In this document: one piece after another, positions 44,901 through 53,866 of the stretch
Position numbering within the stretch: the stretch's first letter is position 1
How the letters are laid out: every line of letters starts with the position of its first letter
NCBI RefSeq assembly: GCF_003627795.1
Contig: NZ_CP032687.1
Coordinates: 434,001-498,000 of the forward strand
Source of the DNA: Rhizobium sp. CCGE531
GTDB taxonomy: Bacteria; Pseudomonadota; Alphaproteobacteria; Rhizobiales; Rhizobiaceae
Length of the DNA: 64,000 nucleotides
Direction: 5' to 3'
The notes under the pieces: model-generated
What the model was told of the DNA's origin: nothing
Database searches by the model: none
What the model saw: the letters and a program-made list of their open reading frames with translations, nothing else
Translations under genes and position numbers: made by a program

Positions 44901-45958
44901 TCAGCTGCCGATAACAGCGTTCCATAGTGCCGTTATCGAGAGGCCAAGAATCTGGCGGTGAACCGCGCCGGGTTTGCCGGAGGCTCCAACTTCTGAGAAT
45001 GCGGAGCCGATATGAGCAAGACAACGAAACGCCTTGCTCTCGCGCGACTGATCCGCTTTGCCAGGGCGTTGGCGCCAGCCCTGCGAAGCCGCGATCTGCT
45101 TTCGGTTGTCGAAGCTCCGATAGAGACCTTCTGACCAGAGCACGGCGGCAAATTCCGGACCGATCCCTCGCAGGTCGATCAACATCGCCTGTGGCGCCGA
45201 TGCTCCTTCGGCCTTCAGGGCGATCAAGGCGTCCCGTTCAGCCTCGACGGTCTTGATCTGCTCAATCAGAAGCTCAAGCCGATCGAGCTCGCGGCTGATC
45301 TGACCCTTGAGATGCGGCGGCAACGGACGTCCGTCGCCGGTCTTCAACTCGTCGAGCCGCTTCCGTCGGTTGCAGCGCAACGGCTCGTAGCCGGAGATAC
45401 CCTGGCAGAACAGCAATCCTTTGATCCGGTTGGCATGTTGAATCCGCTCGACGGTCAGCGTCTTGCGCTCACGGCAGAGCCGTCGGCGATCTTCTTCCTC
45501 CGGGCTTGGTGCTTTGACCATTGCGCAAACACGAGGCTCTCCACGCTTGAAAGCCAACAGCGCTCGGCCAGCGCCTCGCCATCCAATCTGTCCGTCTTCG
45601 CTCGCCGTCGCCTGCGCGAGGTTGCGATTGAAGCTGGATCGACGACGTAACTTTCTATGCCGTTTGCCTTCAGCACACGATCGATCCAGAAGCCGTCAAG
45701 TCCTGCTTCCTGAATGGTCACGATCGGAAACTGATTGGCCGTGCGAGATCGCGCCTTCTCCTGGAGCTGAGCAAAACGACCCAGCAATGCAGTTACGTTG
45801 CCGGCAACCACCGAGTGCTTCGACATCCTCTCGCCGTTTCCCGGCGATAACGATGTGATCAGCCAGGTTGAGCGACTGAGTTCCAATGACACGAAAATTG
45901 CGGCAAGATCGGTACGGATAGCGGTCGGCAAATGCAGTTGGGAAGTTCCAGCTTCCAT
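44901..45958 (-). pseudogene. IS110-family transposase, frameshifted
   Basis: The N-terminal part (to about 45455) reads FVSLELSRSTWLITSLSPG, TIQEAGLDGFWIDRVLKAN and RRAKTDRLDGEALAE, the DEDD region of IS110 transposases. A shift near 45500 moves the C-terminal part (LIDLRGIGPEFAAVLWSEG, QIAASQGWRQRPGK) to another frame ending at 44901. The element is inactive. Its ends were not found. Confidence 0.75.
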
Positions 45959-46032
45959 GACGGCGTCTCCTATGAGGTGAATGCGTTATCACGGCCTCAC
46001 TTTGCCAGAGCGCCGCCCGCTATTCACTCCCC

Positions 46033-46347
46033 ATGGGATCTTATGTGAGGTCGCTCGAGTTCGCCGCGACGATCCGAAGGTTAAATGCGGAGGTGACACA
46101 ATGCTATCGGCAAGAAGAGAGGGACCAGCATATCGCCGCAATCAGCCGAAACGGCCGGATGAGCCAGCAGGAGATCTTGCACATCAATGATCCGGCCGGC
46201 TCACGCTTCAAGGGGTACAAAAGCGTCTATGTTCGCGACCTGGTGCTCAAGGCGGAGCTCGTGCATTACCGTCGCGAATGCTGGGTGACGCCGGATGGAA
46301 AGACGGTGCTGGCACGGCTTTGGTGCATGGATCGTTCAGCAGCTTGA
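46033..46347 (+). pseudogene. Transposase remnant
   Basis: GYKSVYVRDLVLKAELVHYR and ECWVTPDGKTVLARL resemble an internal conserved block of an IS transposase (possibly the IS66-like group). No start or catalytic domain is present. Confidence 0.4.
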
Positions 46348-46846
46348 GTTAAGTGGGACACTCCCGCAATAGCCGTTGTAGCTCCGCCATGCCTTTCAAA
46401 CACAATGCTCATGGCTTGGGGCAGTGGGGCAGAGCGACGGTAGGTGCTCCAAACCTGCTGATTTAAGCTGGTTTCGCGAGTGCCGCAGCATGGCGTGCGG
46501 CGCACGATCTCACTGGGTCGCCGACTTCCTGAACGCAAGAATGACAACCTATCTTGTTATTGTCAGCCGAGCAGCCGGCTCTGCCGCTTTTATGCGCCTC
46601 CTCACTGCTACAGAGAACAAATGGCACGAGAGACGCGTTCGCGTGCTCTATGAACACAATCGATTTCATCGTGGACAACCTGCTGGCAACGGAAATTACA
46701 AGATGTCCGCGGAATGCATAGTTGAGACGGCGGGAGCATCTCATTTGACGCGTCTGCACCGGGTTTAGGACACAGCTTTGTTGAGCAAACTCGTTTTGTC
46801 TCAAGTTAAATAGCTGAAAAGCTGACAGGAAGTCTTTCGGTGTTTT
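46348..46846. other. Gap with no supported gene
   Basis: Short frames on both strands without domains. A weak sigma-54-like sequence TGGCACGAGAGACGCG at 46624-46639 lacks the TTGC -12 element and is not called. Confidence 0.4.
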
Positions 46847-46862
46847 TGGCACGAGCCTTGCA
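46847..46862 (+). promoter_or_regulatory. Consensus sigma-54 promoter (nifH type)
   Basis: TGGCACGAGCCTTGCA matches the -24/-12 consensus TGGCACG-N4-TTGCA exactly. No exact TGT-N10-ACA site was found in the 200 bases upstream; TGT-N10-ATA at about 46789 is the nearest. It reads toward the nifH-like stub at 46948 and the MFS gene at 47134. Confidence 0.7.
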
Positions 46863-46947
46863 GCCCTGTAGCGAAACGGCGGGAGCTGCCGGCGAGCATT
46901 CCTTTCTCGGCTAAATCCAGCGGACGGACCGGGGCTACAAGAGCAAC

Positions 46948-46992
46948 ATGTCAGATATCTACCAGAGTACGTTCTACCGGAGAAGGCATTGA
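46948..46992 (+). pseudogene. Decayed start of nifH
   Basis: Eighty-five bases after the sigma-54 promoter, an ATG opens MSDIYQSTFYRRRH and a stop. NifH of rhizobia begins MSDLRQIAFYGKGG. The shared bases (ATGTCAGAT, CAGA, TTCTAC) suggest a mutated copy of the nifH 5' end. The match is short. Confidence 0.45.
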
Positions 46993-47133
46993 CCACAGCG
47001 TCAATCCCTTCCGCCATAGAGCGGATTATCCCGCGACTGAGGAGGACTTCTGATCCATAACGTCTTTAGCAATCCTCGACGCACTCGGAAGCGAAGCAGT
47101 CGGTTCGAGGTCGGCATTGACACCGAAATCCAT

Positions 47134-48399
47134 ATGCCCCAGCAAGAAGTGCGATTCACAGTGCTAAACAGTGGAAATAAGCTTGGGAATGCGAGTTCGT
47201 ATCTGAACAGCAGCGCACCCTATTGGAGGAAGAACCTTATTGTTTGTGCTGCCGGTTCGTTCACCACGACCGTCGCCATGACAATGATACTTCCCTTCTT
47301 ACCCCTATATATCCGGGAACTAGGCGTCAGCGACCAAGCGTCCATAGCGCAGTTTTCGGGCGTGGCTTACGGCGTGACTTTCCTTGCGGCCGCACTGGTT
47401 GCCCCGCTCTGGGGAAGACTTGCCGACCGCTACGGTCGGAAGGCGATGATGGTTCGCGCAAGCTTGGGCGTGGTCGCAGCGATGGCCTTAATGGGTGTGG
47501 CTCAAGATGTATGGCAGTTGCTGGCTATGAGATTTTTAGCCGGTCTACTCGGAGGCTACTCGTCTGGATCATATGCTTTGGTAGCGACACAGGTTCCCAA
47601 AGACCGTATTGGCTGGGCGTTGGGGTTCTTGGCCACGGGGATTATGGGGGGCAACCTCGTCGGCCCGCTGATCGGCGGATTTCTACCAACATTAATCGGC
47701 ATTCGAGAAACGTTCTTTTTGACCGCGGCCTTAGTCTTCCTCACTTTTGTTGCCAGCGCATTTTTGATCAGAGAGGATTTCAATGCTCGAACGACAGAGC
47801 GTGAATATTCCAACAGTTGGTCGACGATCCCAAGCAGGAGGCCTGTCTTGGCAATGCTGGCGACGGGCTTGCTTCTGATGATCGCCAATATGTCCATTGA
47901 ACCAATAACAGCGATTTACATTTCGCAACTCGTCGAGCCTAATCGCCATGTTACCCTTTGGGCCGGTCTCGTCATTTCGGGTACAGCGTTTGGGAGTGTT
48001 CTTTCCGCCTCGCACCTTGGAAGACTGGCAGATCGCGTCGGACACTGGAAAGTTATCGTTGTCGCGATGTGCACCGCTGCGGCACTCCTTCTGTCACAAG
48101 CTTTCGTTACGAACGTTTTGGAGTTGGTGGGGCTGCGAATATTGATGGGGCTCGTTTTAGGGGGATTGCTGCCTTGTATCGGCAGCGTGATACGCCACAG
48201 CGTCCCCGAGCAAGCCGTCGGCGCGATCCTCGGCTGGTCGACATCGGCGCAGCACGCCGGTCAAGTGCTGGGCCCGGCCATTGGGGGCGTATTAGCTGCT
48301 CATGCCGGTATACATTCAGTGTTCTTTTTTACCTCGTTCCTAATGCTCGTCGGAGGTTTTATCGCTTGGAGCAGTCGACCTCAAGCGAACAGTGCTTAA
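47134..48399 (+). CDS. MFS drug/metabolite exporter (MdtG-like)
   Basis: 421 residues with twelve helices. The motif A loop GRLADRYGRKAMM and its C-half repeat LGRLADRVGHWK are present. It resembles MdtG-type drug:H+ antiporters; MdtG overexpression gives resistance to the phosphonate fosfomycin in E. coli. Being just upstream of the phosphonate genes and downstream of the sigma-54 promoter, it may export the phosphonate product. The ribosome binding site is weak. Confidence 0.75.
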   Translation: MPQQEVRFTVLNSGNKLGNASSYLNSSAPYWRKNLIVCAAGSFTTTVAMTMILPFLPLYIRELGVSDQASIAQFSGVAYGVTFLAAALVAPLWGRLADRYGRKAMMVRASLGVVAAMALMGVAQDVWQLLAMRFLAGLLGGYSSGSYALVATQVPKDRIGWALGFLATGIMGGNLVGPLIGGFLPTLIGIRETFFLTAALVFLTFVASAFLIREDFNARTTEREYSNSWSTIPSRRPVLAMLATGLLLMIANMSIEPITAIYISQLVEPNRHVTLWAGLVISGTAFGSVLSASHLGRLADRVGHWKVIVVAMCTAAALLLSQAFVTNVLELVGLRILMGLVLGGLLPCIGSVIRHSVPEQAVGAILGWSTSAQHAGQVLGPAIGGVLAAHAGIHSVFFFTSFLMLVGGFIAWSSRPQANSA

Positions 48400-48785
48400 A
48401 GGTCGAGCCCATTAGCCAACCTGCACGAATAGCAGCGAGCCAGCCTGCAATGGCCTGGCCTTATTGCCTTTAGACGCGGGATTTCGCGTGGTGCCCAGCT
48501 TCGAGCAGCTCGTCACTCTACGGGCCACTGGGATCACTGTCGGCGGTCCATTCCGCAATGTGACGGCAAGGGCTGGGCTTATGAAGTGATCAATCCCAGC
48601 CCAGTAGGCCAAAGGTCCGGACAGTGCTCCACGCGAACATTCACTGATTTTCATGTGCCCGCAACAAGATATATTATAAAGTATATTTAGTTATAATGAT
48701 TTATGAAAGACCATCCGGTGTCCTGCTATATATAAAGTTACGGTGCCGTTCCAGGATATATTAAAACATATACCAGTTTAGTCAT
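48400..48785. other. AT-rich promoter region of phosphonate operon
   Basis: From about 48655 to 48785 the sequence is markedly AT-rich (several TATATTA and ATATAAAG runs), unlike its surroundings. No gene is supported. It probably holds the promoter of the genes starting at 48838. Confidence 0.45.
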
Positions 48786-48805
48786 TGCATTTCTTCGAAA
48801 ATGCA
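48786..48805. promoter_or_regulatory. Palindrome upstream of PEP mutase gene
   Basis: TGCATTT (48786-48792) and AAATGCA (48799-48805) form a 7-bp inverted repeat around a six-base core, 33 bases before the start. It could be an operator or a 5'-UTR hairpin. Confidence 0.4.
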
Positions 48806-48837
48806 TTCAGCCTTTATTTTATGAAGGAGGAATGACA

Positions 48838-49749
48838 GTGGATCAGAAAGTTTTTATCTCCAACCCGATCGGAGCCGTTGAGAACCCGACAACGACGCTC
48901 CTTGATCTTATTTACTCCAGCGATCTGTCGTTCCTCATGGAAGCTCATGATGGACTTTCAGCGGCAATCGCCAGGCAGGCTGGCTTCAAGGGGCTTTGGG
49001 CCTCGGGACTTTCGATCGCTTCGGCGCTTGGCTATCGAGACGCGAACGAGGCGAGCTGGACCGACGTCGTGCACGTGGTGGAGCGGATGGCCGATGCCAG
49101 CGGACTGCCCATCTTGGCCGACGGTGACTCGGGCTTCGGCAATTTCAACAACGCCCGGCTATTGGCAATGAAGCTCTTGCAGCACGGCGCCGCCGGTGTC
49201 TGCCTGGAAGATAAGGTCTTCCCGAAAAGGAACAGTTTCATCGGAGAGCGTCACCCGCTCGTCGATATCGATGAGTTTTCCGGCCGCCTTCGAGCAGTCA
49301 AGGACACGACCGGGAACGACCTCGTGCTGGTCGCTCGCATCGAAGCGCTGATCGCCGGCTACGGTCTGGACGAGGCTCTGCAGCGCGCGGACGCCTATGC
49401 GGACGCTGGCGCCGACGCGATCCTTATCCATTCACGCAAGAGCGATGCGAATGAGGTCCTCGGTTTTGCGAAGCAGTGGCAGAAGCTTCCAATCGTGATT
49501 GTGCCGACCAAATATTACCGCACTCCGGTCTCGGCATATCGAGATGCCTGCATCTCAACGGTGATTTGGGCCAACCACGCAATGCGGGCTGCGGTTGCCG
49601 GGATGCGCGCGGTGTGCGGCCGTATAGCCGCCGAAGAGAGCATCGCCGGGATAGAGCCGGAAGTCGCCACACTCGAAGAGATCTTTGATCTCCTCGGTTA
49701 CGACGAATTGGCATCGGCCGAAGATCGCTATCTGCCGAGAGAGAAATGA
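48838..49749 (+). CDS. aepX: Phosphoenolpyruvate mutase (pepM/aepX)
   Basis: The GTG at 48838 is preferred over an ATG at 48832 because AAGGAGG is seven bases before the GTG but only one before the ATG (303 residues). The PEP mutase signature EDKxxxxxNS is exact (EDKVFPKRNS, about 124-133). The Mg-site DGDSGFG and the DAILIHSRKSDANE block are also present. The enzyme isomerises PEP to phosphonopyruvate, making the C-P bond and starting phosphonate synthesis. No phosphonopyruvate decarboxylase is encoded nearby. Confidence 0.93.
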   Translation: MDQKVFISNPIGAVENPTTTLLDLIYSSDLSFLMEAHDGLSAAIARQAGFKGLWASGLSIASALGYRDANEASWTDVVHVVERMADASGLPILADGDSGFGNFNNARLLAMKLLQHGAAGVCLEDKVFPKRNSFIGERHPLVDIDEFSGRLRAVKDTTGNDLVLVARIEALIAGYGLDEALQRADAYADAGADAILIHSRKSDANEVLGFAKQWQKLPIVIVPTKYYRTPVSAYRDACISTVIWANHAMRAAVAGMRAVCGRIAAEESIAGIEPEVATLEEIFDLLGYDELASAEDRYLPREK

Positions 49750-49810
49750 TGGACGTCGGGGACTGACGCGCCAGCCGGATATCGATACTTGAATTCTTTA
49801 GGAGGCGCAC

Positions 49811-51049
49811 ATGCTTGCGCAACGGATGTCTTCGCTCTTAGAGCCAGGAACGGCTGCGGCGCGCGAGATCGCCAGGATTGCAGCAGCAGCCGGAAGGCCA
49901 ATCGTCGATCTCGCCGCTGGCGAGGTGGTCATCGGGCTGCCGCCGACAGTACGCGAAGGCGCCATTGCTGCAATCGAGGCTGGCGCCAACCGCTACACGG
50001 ATTCGATCGGTATCGAGCCATTGCGGGAGGCGGTAGCCGAAAAGCTGACGGCGAGCACGCATGTAAATTGGGCGGCTCAGAACATCGTCATCACCAACGG
50101 TGCCAAGCAAGCACTCCTGAATGCGGTGTTCGCAATTCTCGATCCTGGCGACGAAGCGATCATCTTCCGGCCCTGCTGGCCAACGATTCCGTCACAGGTC
50201 CTGCTCGCAGGCGCAAAGCCCGTCTTCGTCGATGTGAAGCCGCCGACGTATATTCCGACGCTCGAAGCCATTCACGCCGCCGTCACGTCGCAAACGAAGG
50301 CGATAATCCTCAACTCACCGAACAATCCAACCGGCGCAGTTTACGACCGGACAACCCTGCAGGCGATCGGCGACCTCGCCGTCAACTATCAACTCTGGAT
50401 CGTTTCGGATGAATGTTATTCGAGTTTCGTCTTCAACGGCCACGGACACGAGTCGATCGTCACCGCCCATCCCGGTGTCCGGGCGCAGACTATTCTGGTC
50501 AATTCTTTTTCGAAGGAACTAGCAATTACGGGCTGGCGTCTCGGATACTTCGCGGCCCCGCCGGCAATCGTATCGGCAGCAAAGAAGTTGCAAAGCCATA
50601 TGACGTCGAATGTCAACGTCATAGCCCAGCATGCGATCCTGCACCACCTCAAGGTCTCCGACGGCTCGTTCGAGAGGGACATGTTCAAGCGCCTCGCTTC
50701 GGCGCGGCGGGACGGCATCGCGGTTCTATCGCGGCTTGTGGACGTTCAGACGCCATTGGCCGACGGATCTTTCTACTTTTATCTCGACCTTGGCGAACGA
50801 ATAGCCAAGCTGCCTGTCAACGGTCCGGTTCAGGGCATCGATGACATCGCACGAATTCTCCTTGAGGAAGCCGGTGTCGCCGCGGTGGCAGGCTCGACCT
50901 TCGGCGATCCAGCAGGCTTGCGCCTGTCGTTTGGTGCACCGGGCGAACTTCTGATCCCGGCCCTTGAACGGGTGGTTGATACGCTCAACGCGCTGAACGA
51001 CCGTCAGCGGCCAAAAGATGTTTTTTCCCGAAGCGGAGGCTTATCGTGA
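49811..51049 (+). CDS. PLP aminotransferase class I (phosphonate pathway)
   Basis: 412 residues of the aspartate-aminotransferase fold. NSPNNPTGAVY (about 168-178), VSDECY with D200, SFSKELAITGWRLGY with the PLP Lys235 and R243 are visible. Following PEP mutase, it most likely transaminates phosphonopyruvate to phosphonoalanine, which would also pull the unfavourable mutase reaction. It overlaps the next gene by four bases. Confidence 0.8.
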   Translation: MLAQRMSSLLEPGTAAAREIARIAAAAGRPIVDLAAGEVVIGLPPTVREGAIAAIEAGANRYTDSIGIEPLREAVAEKLTASTHVNWAAQNIVITNGAKQALLNAVFAILDPGDEAIIFRPCWPTIPSQVLLAGAKPVFVDVKPPTYIPTLEAIHAAVTSQTKAIILNSPNNPTGAVYDRTTLQAIGDLAVNYQLWIVSDECYSSFVFNGHGHESIVTAHPGVRAQTILVNSFSKELAITGWRLGYFAAPPAIVSAAKKLQSHMTSNVNVIAQHAILHHLKVSDGSFERDMFKRLASARRDGIAVLSRLVDVQTPLADGSFYFYLDLGERIAKLPVNGPVQGIDDIARILLEEAGVAAVAGSTFGDPAGLRLSFGAPGELLIPALERVVDTLNALNDRQRPKDVFSRSGGLS

Positions 51050-51700
51050 CAGAGGTAACAAGGGCCGTCATTCTGGCTGCGGGGCTTGGTTCGCGTCTTC
51101 GCCCCCACACCGATCTTCTGCCGAAACCTCTCGTGAAGGTGCTTGGCACACCGATCCTGCACAACACCCTGCATCAGCTTTCGGAGCATGGAGTGTCAGA
51201 GGCGACGATCGTCGTCGGCTATCGGCAAGAGGCGATCCGTGAGGCCTGCGGCTGTCGTTTCGGAAATGTGGAGATTTCCTACGTTACCAATCCGATATTC
51301 GATCGCACGGGCAGCGCCTATTCGCTCTGGATGGCTCGCGACACCCTTCTCGCCGACCACACGCTCTTCATCGAAGGCGATGTGTTTTTTGACGGTGAGG
51401 TACTCGGCCGCACCCTTGAGAACCAGAGGCGTTCGCTGAGCGACCAGAATGTCGCTGCGGTCGCCTCCTTTACCATGGGAATGAGCGGCTCAGCCGTTAA
51501 GCTCGGCGCCAACGGCTTGGTTTCGACTTTCGTCATGAACCAGACCCGGCAAGCGGCGCAAGCGCTGGATCTGTTTAAGGTCATCAATATTACCGCGTTT
51601 TCGGCCGCGACGTCGCGCGTCCATCTCGTGCCGGCTCTGCAATGCGCCGTGGAGGCCAGCGCCACGACGGCCTACGTAGAACAGATCCAGGGATCTCTTA

Positions 51701-52632
51701 GAGTCGGATTCGAAAAGCGTTCAACGATATCCATACCTTGCTAGCCGTCTGGTGATGAGACGAATGTGGGCGATCATGATCCACGCTTCGGCTGATGCGA
51801 TCGAGCGTTCGACGTCTTTGGCCAATCTGCGGCATCTGCCAAGCCAGGCGAAGGTCCGTTCGACCACCCATCGACGCGGCAGAACCTCGAAGCCTTTCGC
51901 CTTGTCTGAGCGCTTGATGATCTCGATCGTCCAGCGCCCGATCTTTTTCAGTCGCCGCTTCAACTTATCGCCCGCATAGCCACCATCGGCGAAGACATGC
52001 AGTAACCATGGCCACCTGTGGCGGATGGATTTCAGGAGATCGGGAGCACCGTCGCGATCCTGGATGTCGGCGCTGTGCACCATGAGACCGACCATCAGGC
52101 CGAGCGTATCGACGATGATATGGCGCTTGCGGCCTTTGGTCTTCTTGCCCGCGTCATAGCCCCGGATGCCGCCGCTTTCGGTGGTTTTGACGCTCTGGCT
52201 ATCGATCACACCGGCCGTCGGGCTTGCCTCCTTGCCCTCCAACTCGCGCGTTTCCATCACGAGACGATGGTTGATGCGTGGCCAAAGTCCCAGCGCTCTC
52301 CATTCATAGAAATAGCGCTGGACGGTCGAGCAGGGTGGAAAATCCTTCGGCAGCATCCGCCATTGGCAACCAGTTGTGGCGATGTAAAGCAGGGCATTCA
52401 CCACCTCTCGCAAATCCGTGGTCCGCGGGCGGCCCAAGCGGCGCGGCATTGGCAGGAAAGGCTGAACCAGACCCCATTCCCGATCCGTCATATCGCTTGC
52501 GTAGCGTGCCGTTCGCCGGGCATATTGCCGACGGGTGATTTTGGTCCAGGCCATCGTGTTCTCCATCGAATCTCGCAAATCCGAAGGAATCATAACCTGT
52601 TGAAATCACCCACCTCTTTTTGAGGCAGCCTC
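51701..52632. mobile_element. IS5-family (IS427/IS1031-like) insertion sequence, 932 bp
   Basis: Imperfect inverted ends GAGTCGGATTCGAAAAGCG (left) and GAGGCTGCCTCAAAAAGAG (right, complement) agree at about 13 of 19 positions. A 3-bp target duplication TTA flanks the element (51698-51700 and 52633-52635), as in the IS1031/IS427 group. The transposase is intact and the target gene reads through when it is removed, so the insertion is probably recent. Confidence 0.85.
51721..52554 (-). CDS. IS5-family transposase
   Basis: 277 residues from the ATG at 52554 (GGAG six bases upstream). The DDE residues are visible in GVIDSQSVKTTE, HVFADGGYAGDK and WVVERTFAWLGRCRRLAKD. It lies antisense within the nucleotidyltransferase gene. 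Confidence 0.9.
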   Translation of the reverse strand: MAWTKITRRQYARRTARYASDMTDREWGLVQPFLPMPRRLGRPRTTDLREVVNALLYIATTGCQWRMLPKDFPPCSTVQRYFYEWRALGLWPRINHRLVMETRELEGKEASPTAGVIDSQSVKTTESGGIRGYDAGKKTKGRKRHIIVDTLGLMVGLMVHSADIQDRDGAPDLLKSIRHRWPWLLHVFADGGYAGDKLKRRLKKIGRWTIEIIKRSDKAKGFEVLPRRWVVERTFAWLGRCRRLAKDVERSIASAEAWIMIAHIRLITRRLARYGYR

Positions 52633-52798
52633 TTATTGATCGCGGCGAACTTCGTCTTTCGACTGTCGACTGCTCTGACACGCGCTGGTTCGAGATCGAC
52701 ACCGAGGCCGACCTCCGGATGGCCGAAAAACTCTTTGCGGATGGCTGCTGCAATCAAAGGGCACCCGACCACACTGAATTGGCAGGGGGGATGCCGTG

Positions 52799-53419
52799 AT
52801 GCTTCACAATCTCCGGGATTACGCCAACGCCATCACCGCTGTCAGCTACCTCTTCGCGATCACCGGGCTTTTCCTCGCGATGAACGGCCATATCGAACTC
52901 GGGACGGCGTTCGTACTCTGGACTTGGTTCCTTGATCACTGGGATGGACATGTCGCACGCAAGACGAAGGACCGCCGGCGGCCGGGTGTGGCGGATTTCG
53001 GGAAGAGCTTTGACGGGTTCGGAGATTTTATCCACGGCATCCTTTTCCCGTCGATCATCATCACACTTGTTGGTCATGGGAGCTTGCTATCTTTCGTCGC
53101 CGTTGCCGCGTTGATCATGGCCGGCGCTATCCGGCTCAGCTACTTCGAGAATGTTGGTCTAACTTCGGATGCGAAATTCAGCGGTATCCCCGTTTCATAC
53201 GATACGCCGCTACTGGCGTTGCTGCTTCTTACGAGGCCGCAATTTCCTGATAATGCCTTTCCAACAGTATTGGCGATAGCCTTCATCATACTCGCACCGC
53301 TCCACGTCACGACCGCAATTAGGGTCCCTGCTATCCGGGCAAGCGCTTTGCCGATCGCGACTTTCTGCGCGATCGCCGGTTCAATCGCGCTAGCAACGGC
53401 TGCGGTGACGGATCGTTAA
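52799..53419 (+). CDS. CDP-alcohol phosphatidyltransferase family protein
   Basis: About 206 residues with six hydrophobic helices. The start is ATG 52799 (overlapping the previous TGA) or GTG 52796. The CDP-alcohol motif is present as DHWDGHVAR ... GKSFDGFGD, with all four Asp, but with 13 rather than 8 residues between AR and G. The enzyme transfers a phospho- or phosphono-group between a CMP-activated donor and an alcohol. After the nucleotidyltransferase it could place a CMP-activated phosphonate on a lipid or sugar. Confidence 0.8.
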   Translation: MLHNLRDYANAITAVSYLFAITGLFLAMNGHIELGTAFVLWTWFLDHWDGHVARKTKDRRRPGVADFGKSFDGFGDFIHGILFPSIIITLVGHGSLLSFVAVAALIMAGAIRLSYFENVGLTSDAKFSGIPVSYDTPLLALLLLTRPQFPDNAFPTVLAIAFIILAPLHVTTAIRVPAIRASALPIATFCAIAGSIALATAAVTDR

Positions 53420-53459
53420 GAGGGCTGAACATCCTGTGGATCCAGGCACGGAGAGAGAA

Positions 53460-53756
53460 ATGGGCAGACCTTGGAACATCCGGGAAGTTGGGTGGCCTTC
53501 CGCCACACTCATTGACGTTGGAAGGAATTTTCCACCTTCGAGCCCAGTTGGGGGAACGGCGATATACAAGGCGCTTTCATATCTTCTGAAAACCGACATC
53601 GCTGACGCGGTTTGGCTTTCCTCGCTTTGTCGCAAAAAGAACGATCGTAATGCCGGCGCCGTGTGGCATGCGCGCCAGATGCGCCAGAAGCCGGGGTCGG
53701 AAGGGATCCACCTCCTTACGGTTTCCCGCCAACCATGGCTGTTCAAGCACGGGTGA
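53460..53756 (+). CDS. 98-residue orphan in phosphonate cluster
   Basis: The ATG at 53460 has GGAG six bases upstream. The product (MGRPWNIREVGWPSATLIDV...) has no family that can be recognised. It lies between the phosphotransferase and amide synthetase genes and reads the same way, so it may belong to the pathway or be a decayed gene. Confidence 0.4.
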   Translation: MGRPWNIREVGWPSATLIDVGRNFPPSSPVGGTAIYKALSYLLKTDIADAVWLSSLCRKKNDRNAGAVWHARQMRQKPGSEGIHLLTVSRQPWLFKHG

Positions 53757-53866
53757 TCATCGGAAGAGCTGTCTCGCCTTTTATTGCACGTGCGACACTC
53801 GTATCGGGATTTCTGGCCGTTCCGACCATTTATTCGCAACCGGTTTGTAAGGAAGAGAAGACGACC

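Larger units (their letters stand above)
51046..52799 (+). pseudogene. Nucleotidyltransferase, split by IS5-type element
   Basis: The N-terminal part (51046-51700) has VILAAGLGSRLRPHTDLLPK and LFIEGDVFFDGEV, typical of NTP_transferase/phosphocholine-cytidylyltransferase-like enzymes. At 51701 an IS begins. Removing 51701-52635 (element plus one TTA) restores a continuous frame: GSL joins IDRGELRLSTVDCSDTRWFE and EADLRMAEKLF, ending at 52799, whose TGA overlaps the next start. The intact enzyme (about 272 residues) would attach CMP to a phosphonate or alcohol. In this copy it is broken after about residue 218. Confidence 0.85.

Noticed and set aside
46624..46639. Second sigma-54-like sequence TGGCACGAGAGACGCG.
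   Set aside because: The spacing is right but the -12 element reads ACGC instead of TTGC, and no gene start follows at a suitable distance.
53663..53866. N-terminal extension of the AsnB-like protein.
   Set aside because: The family begins at the MSG/MCG residue, and the extension overlaps the 98-residue gene in another frame.
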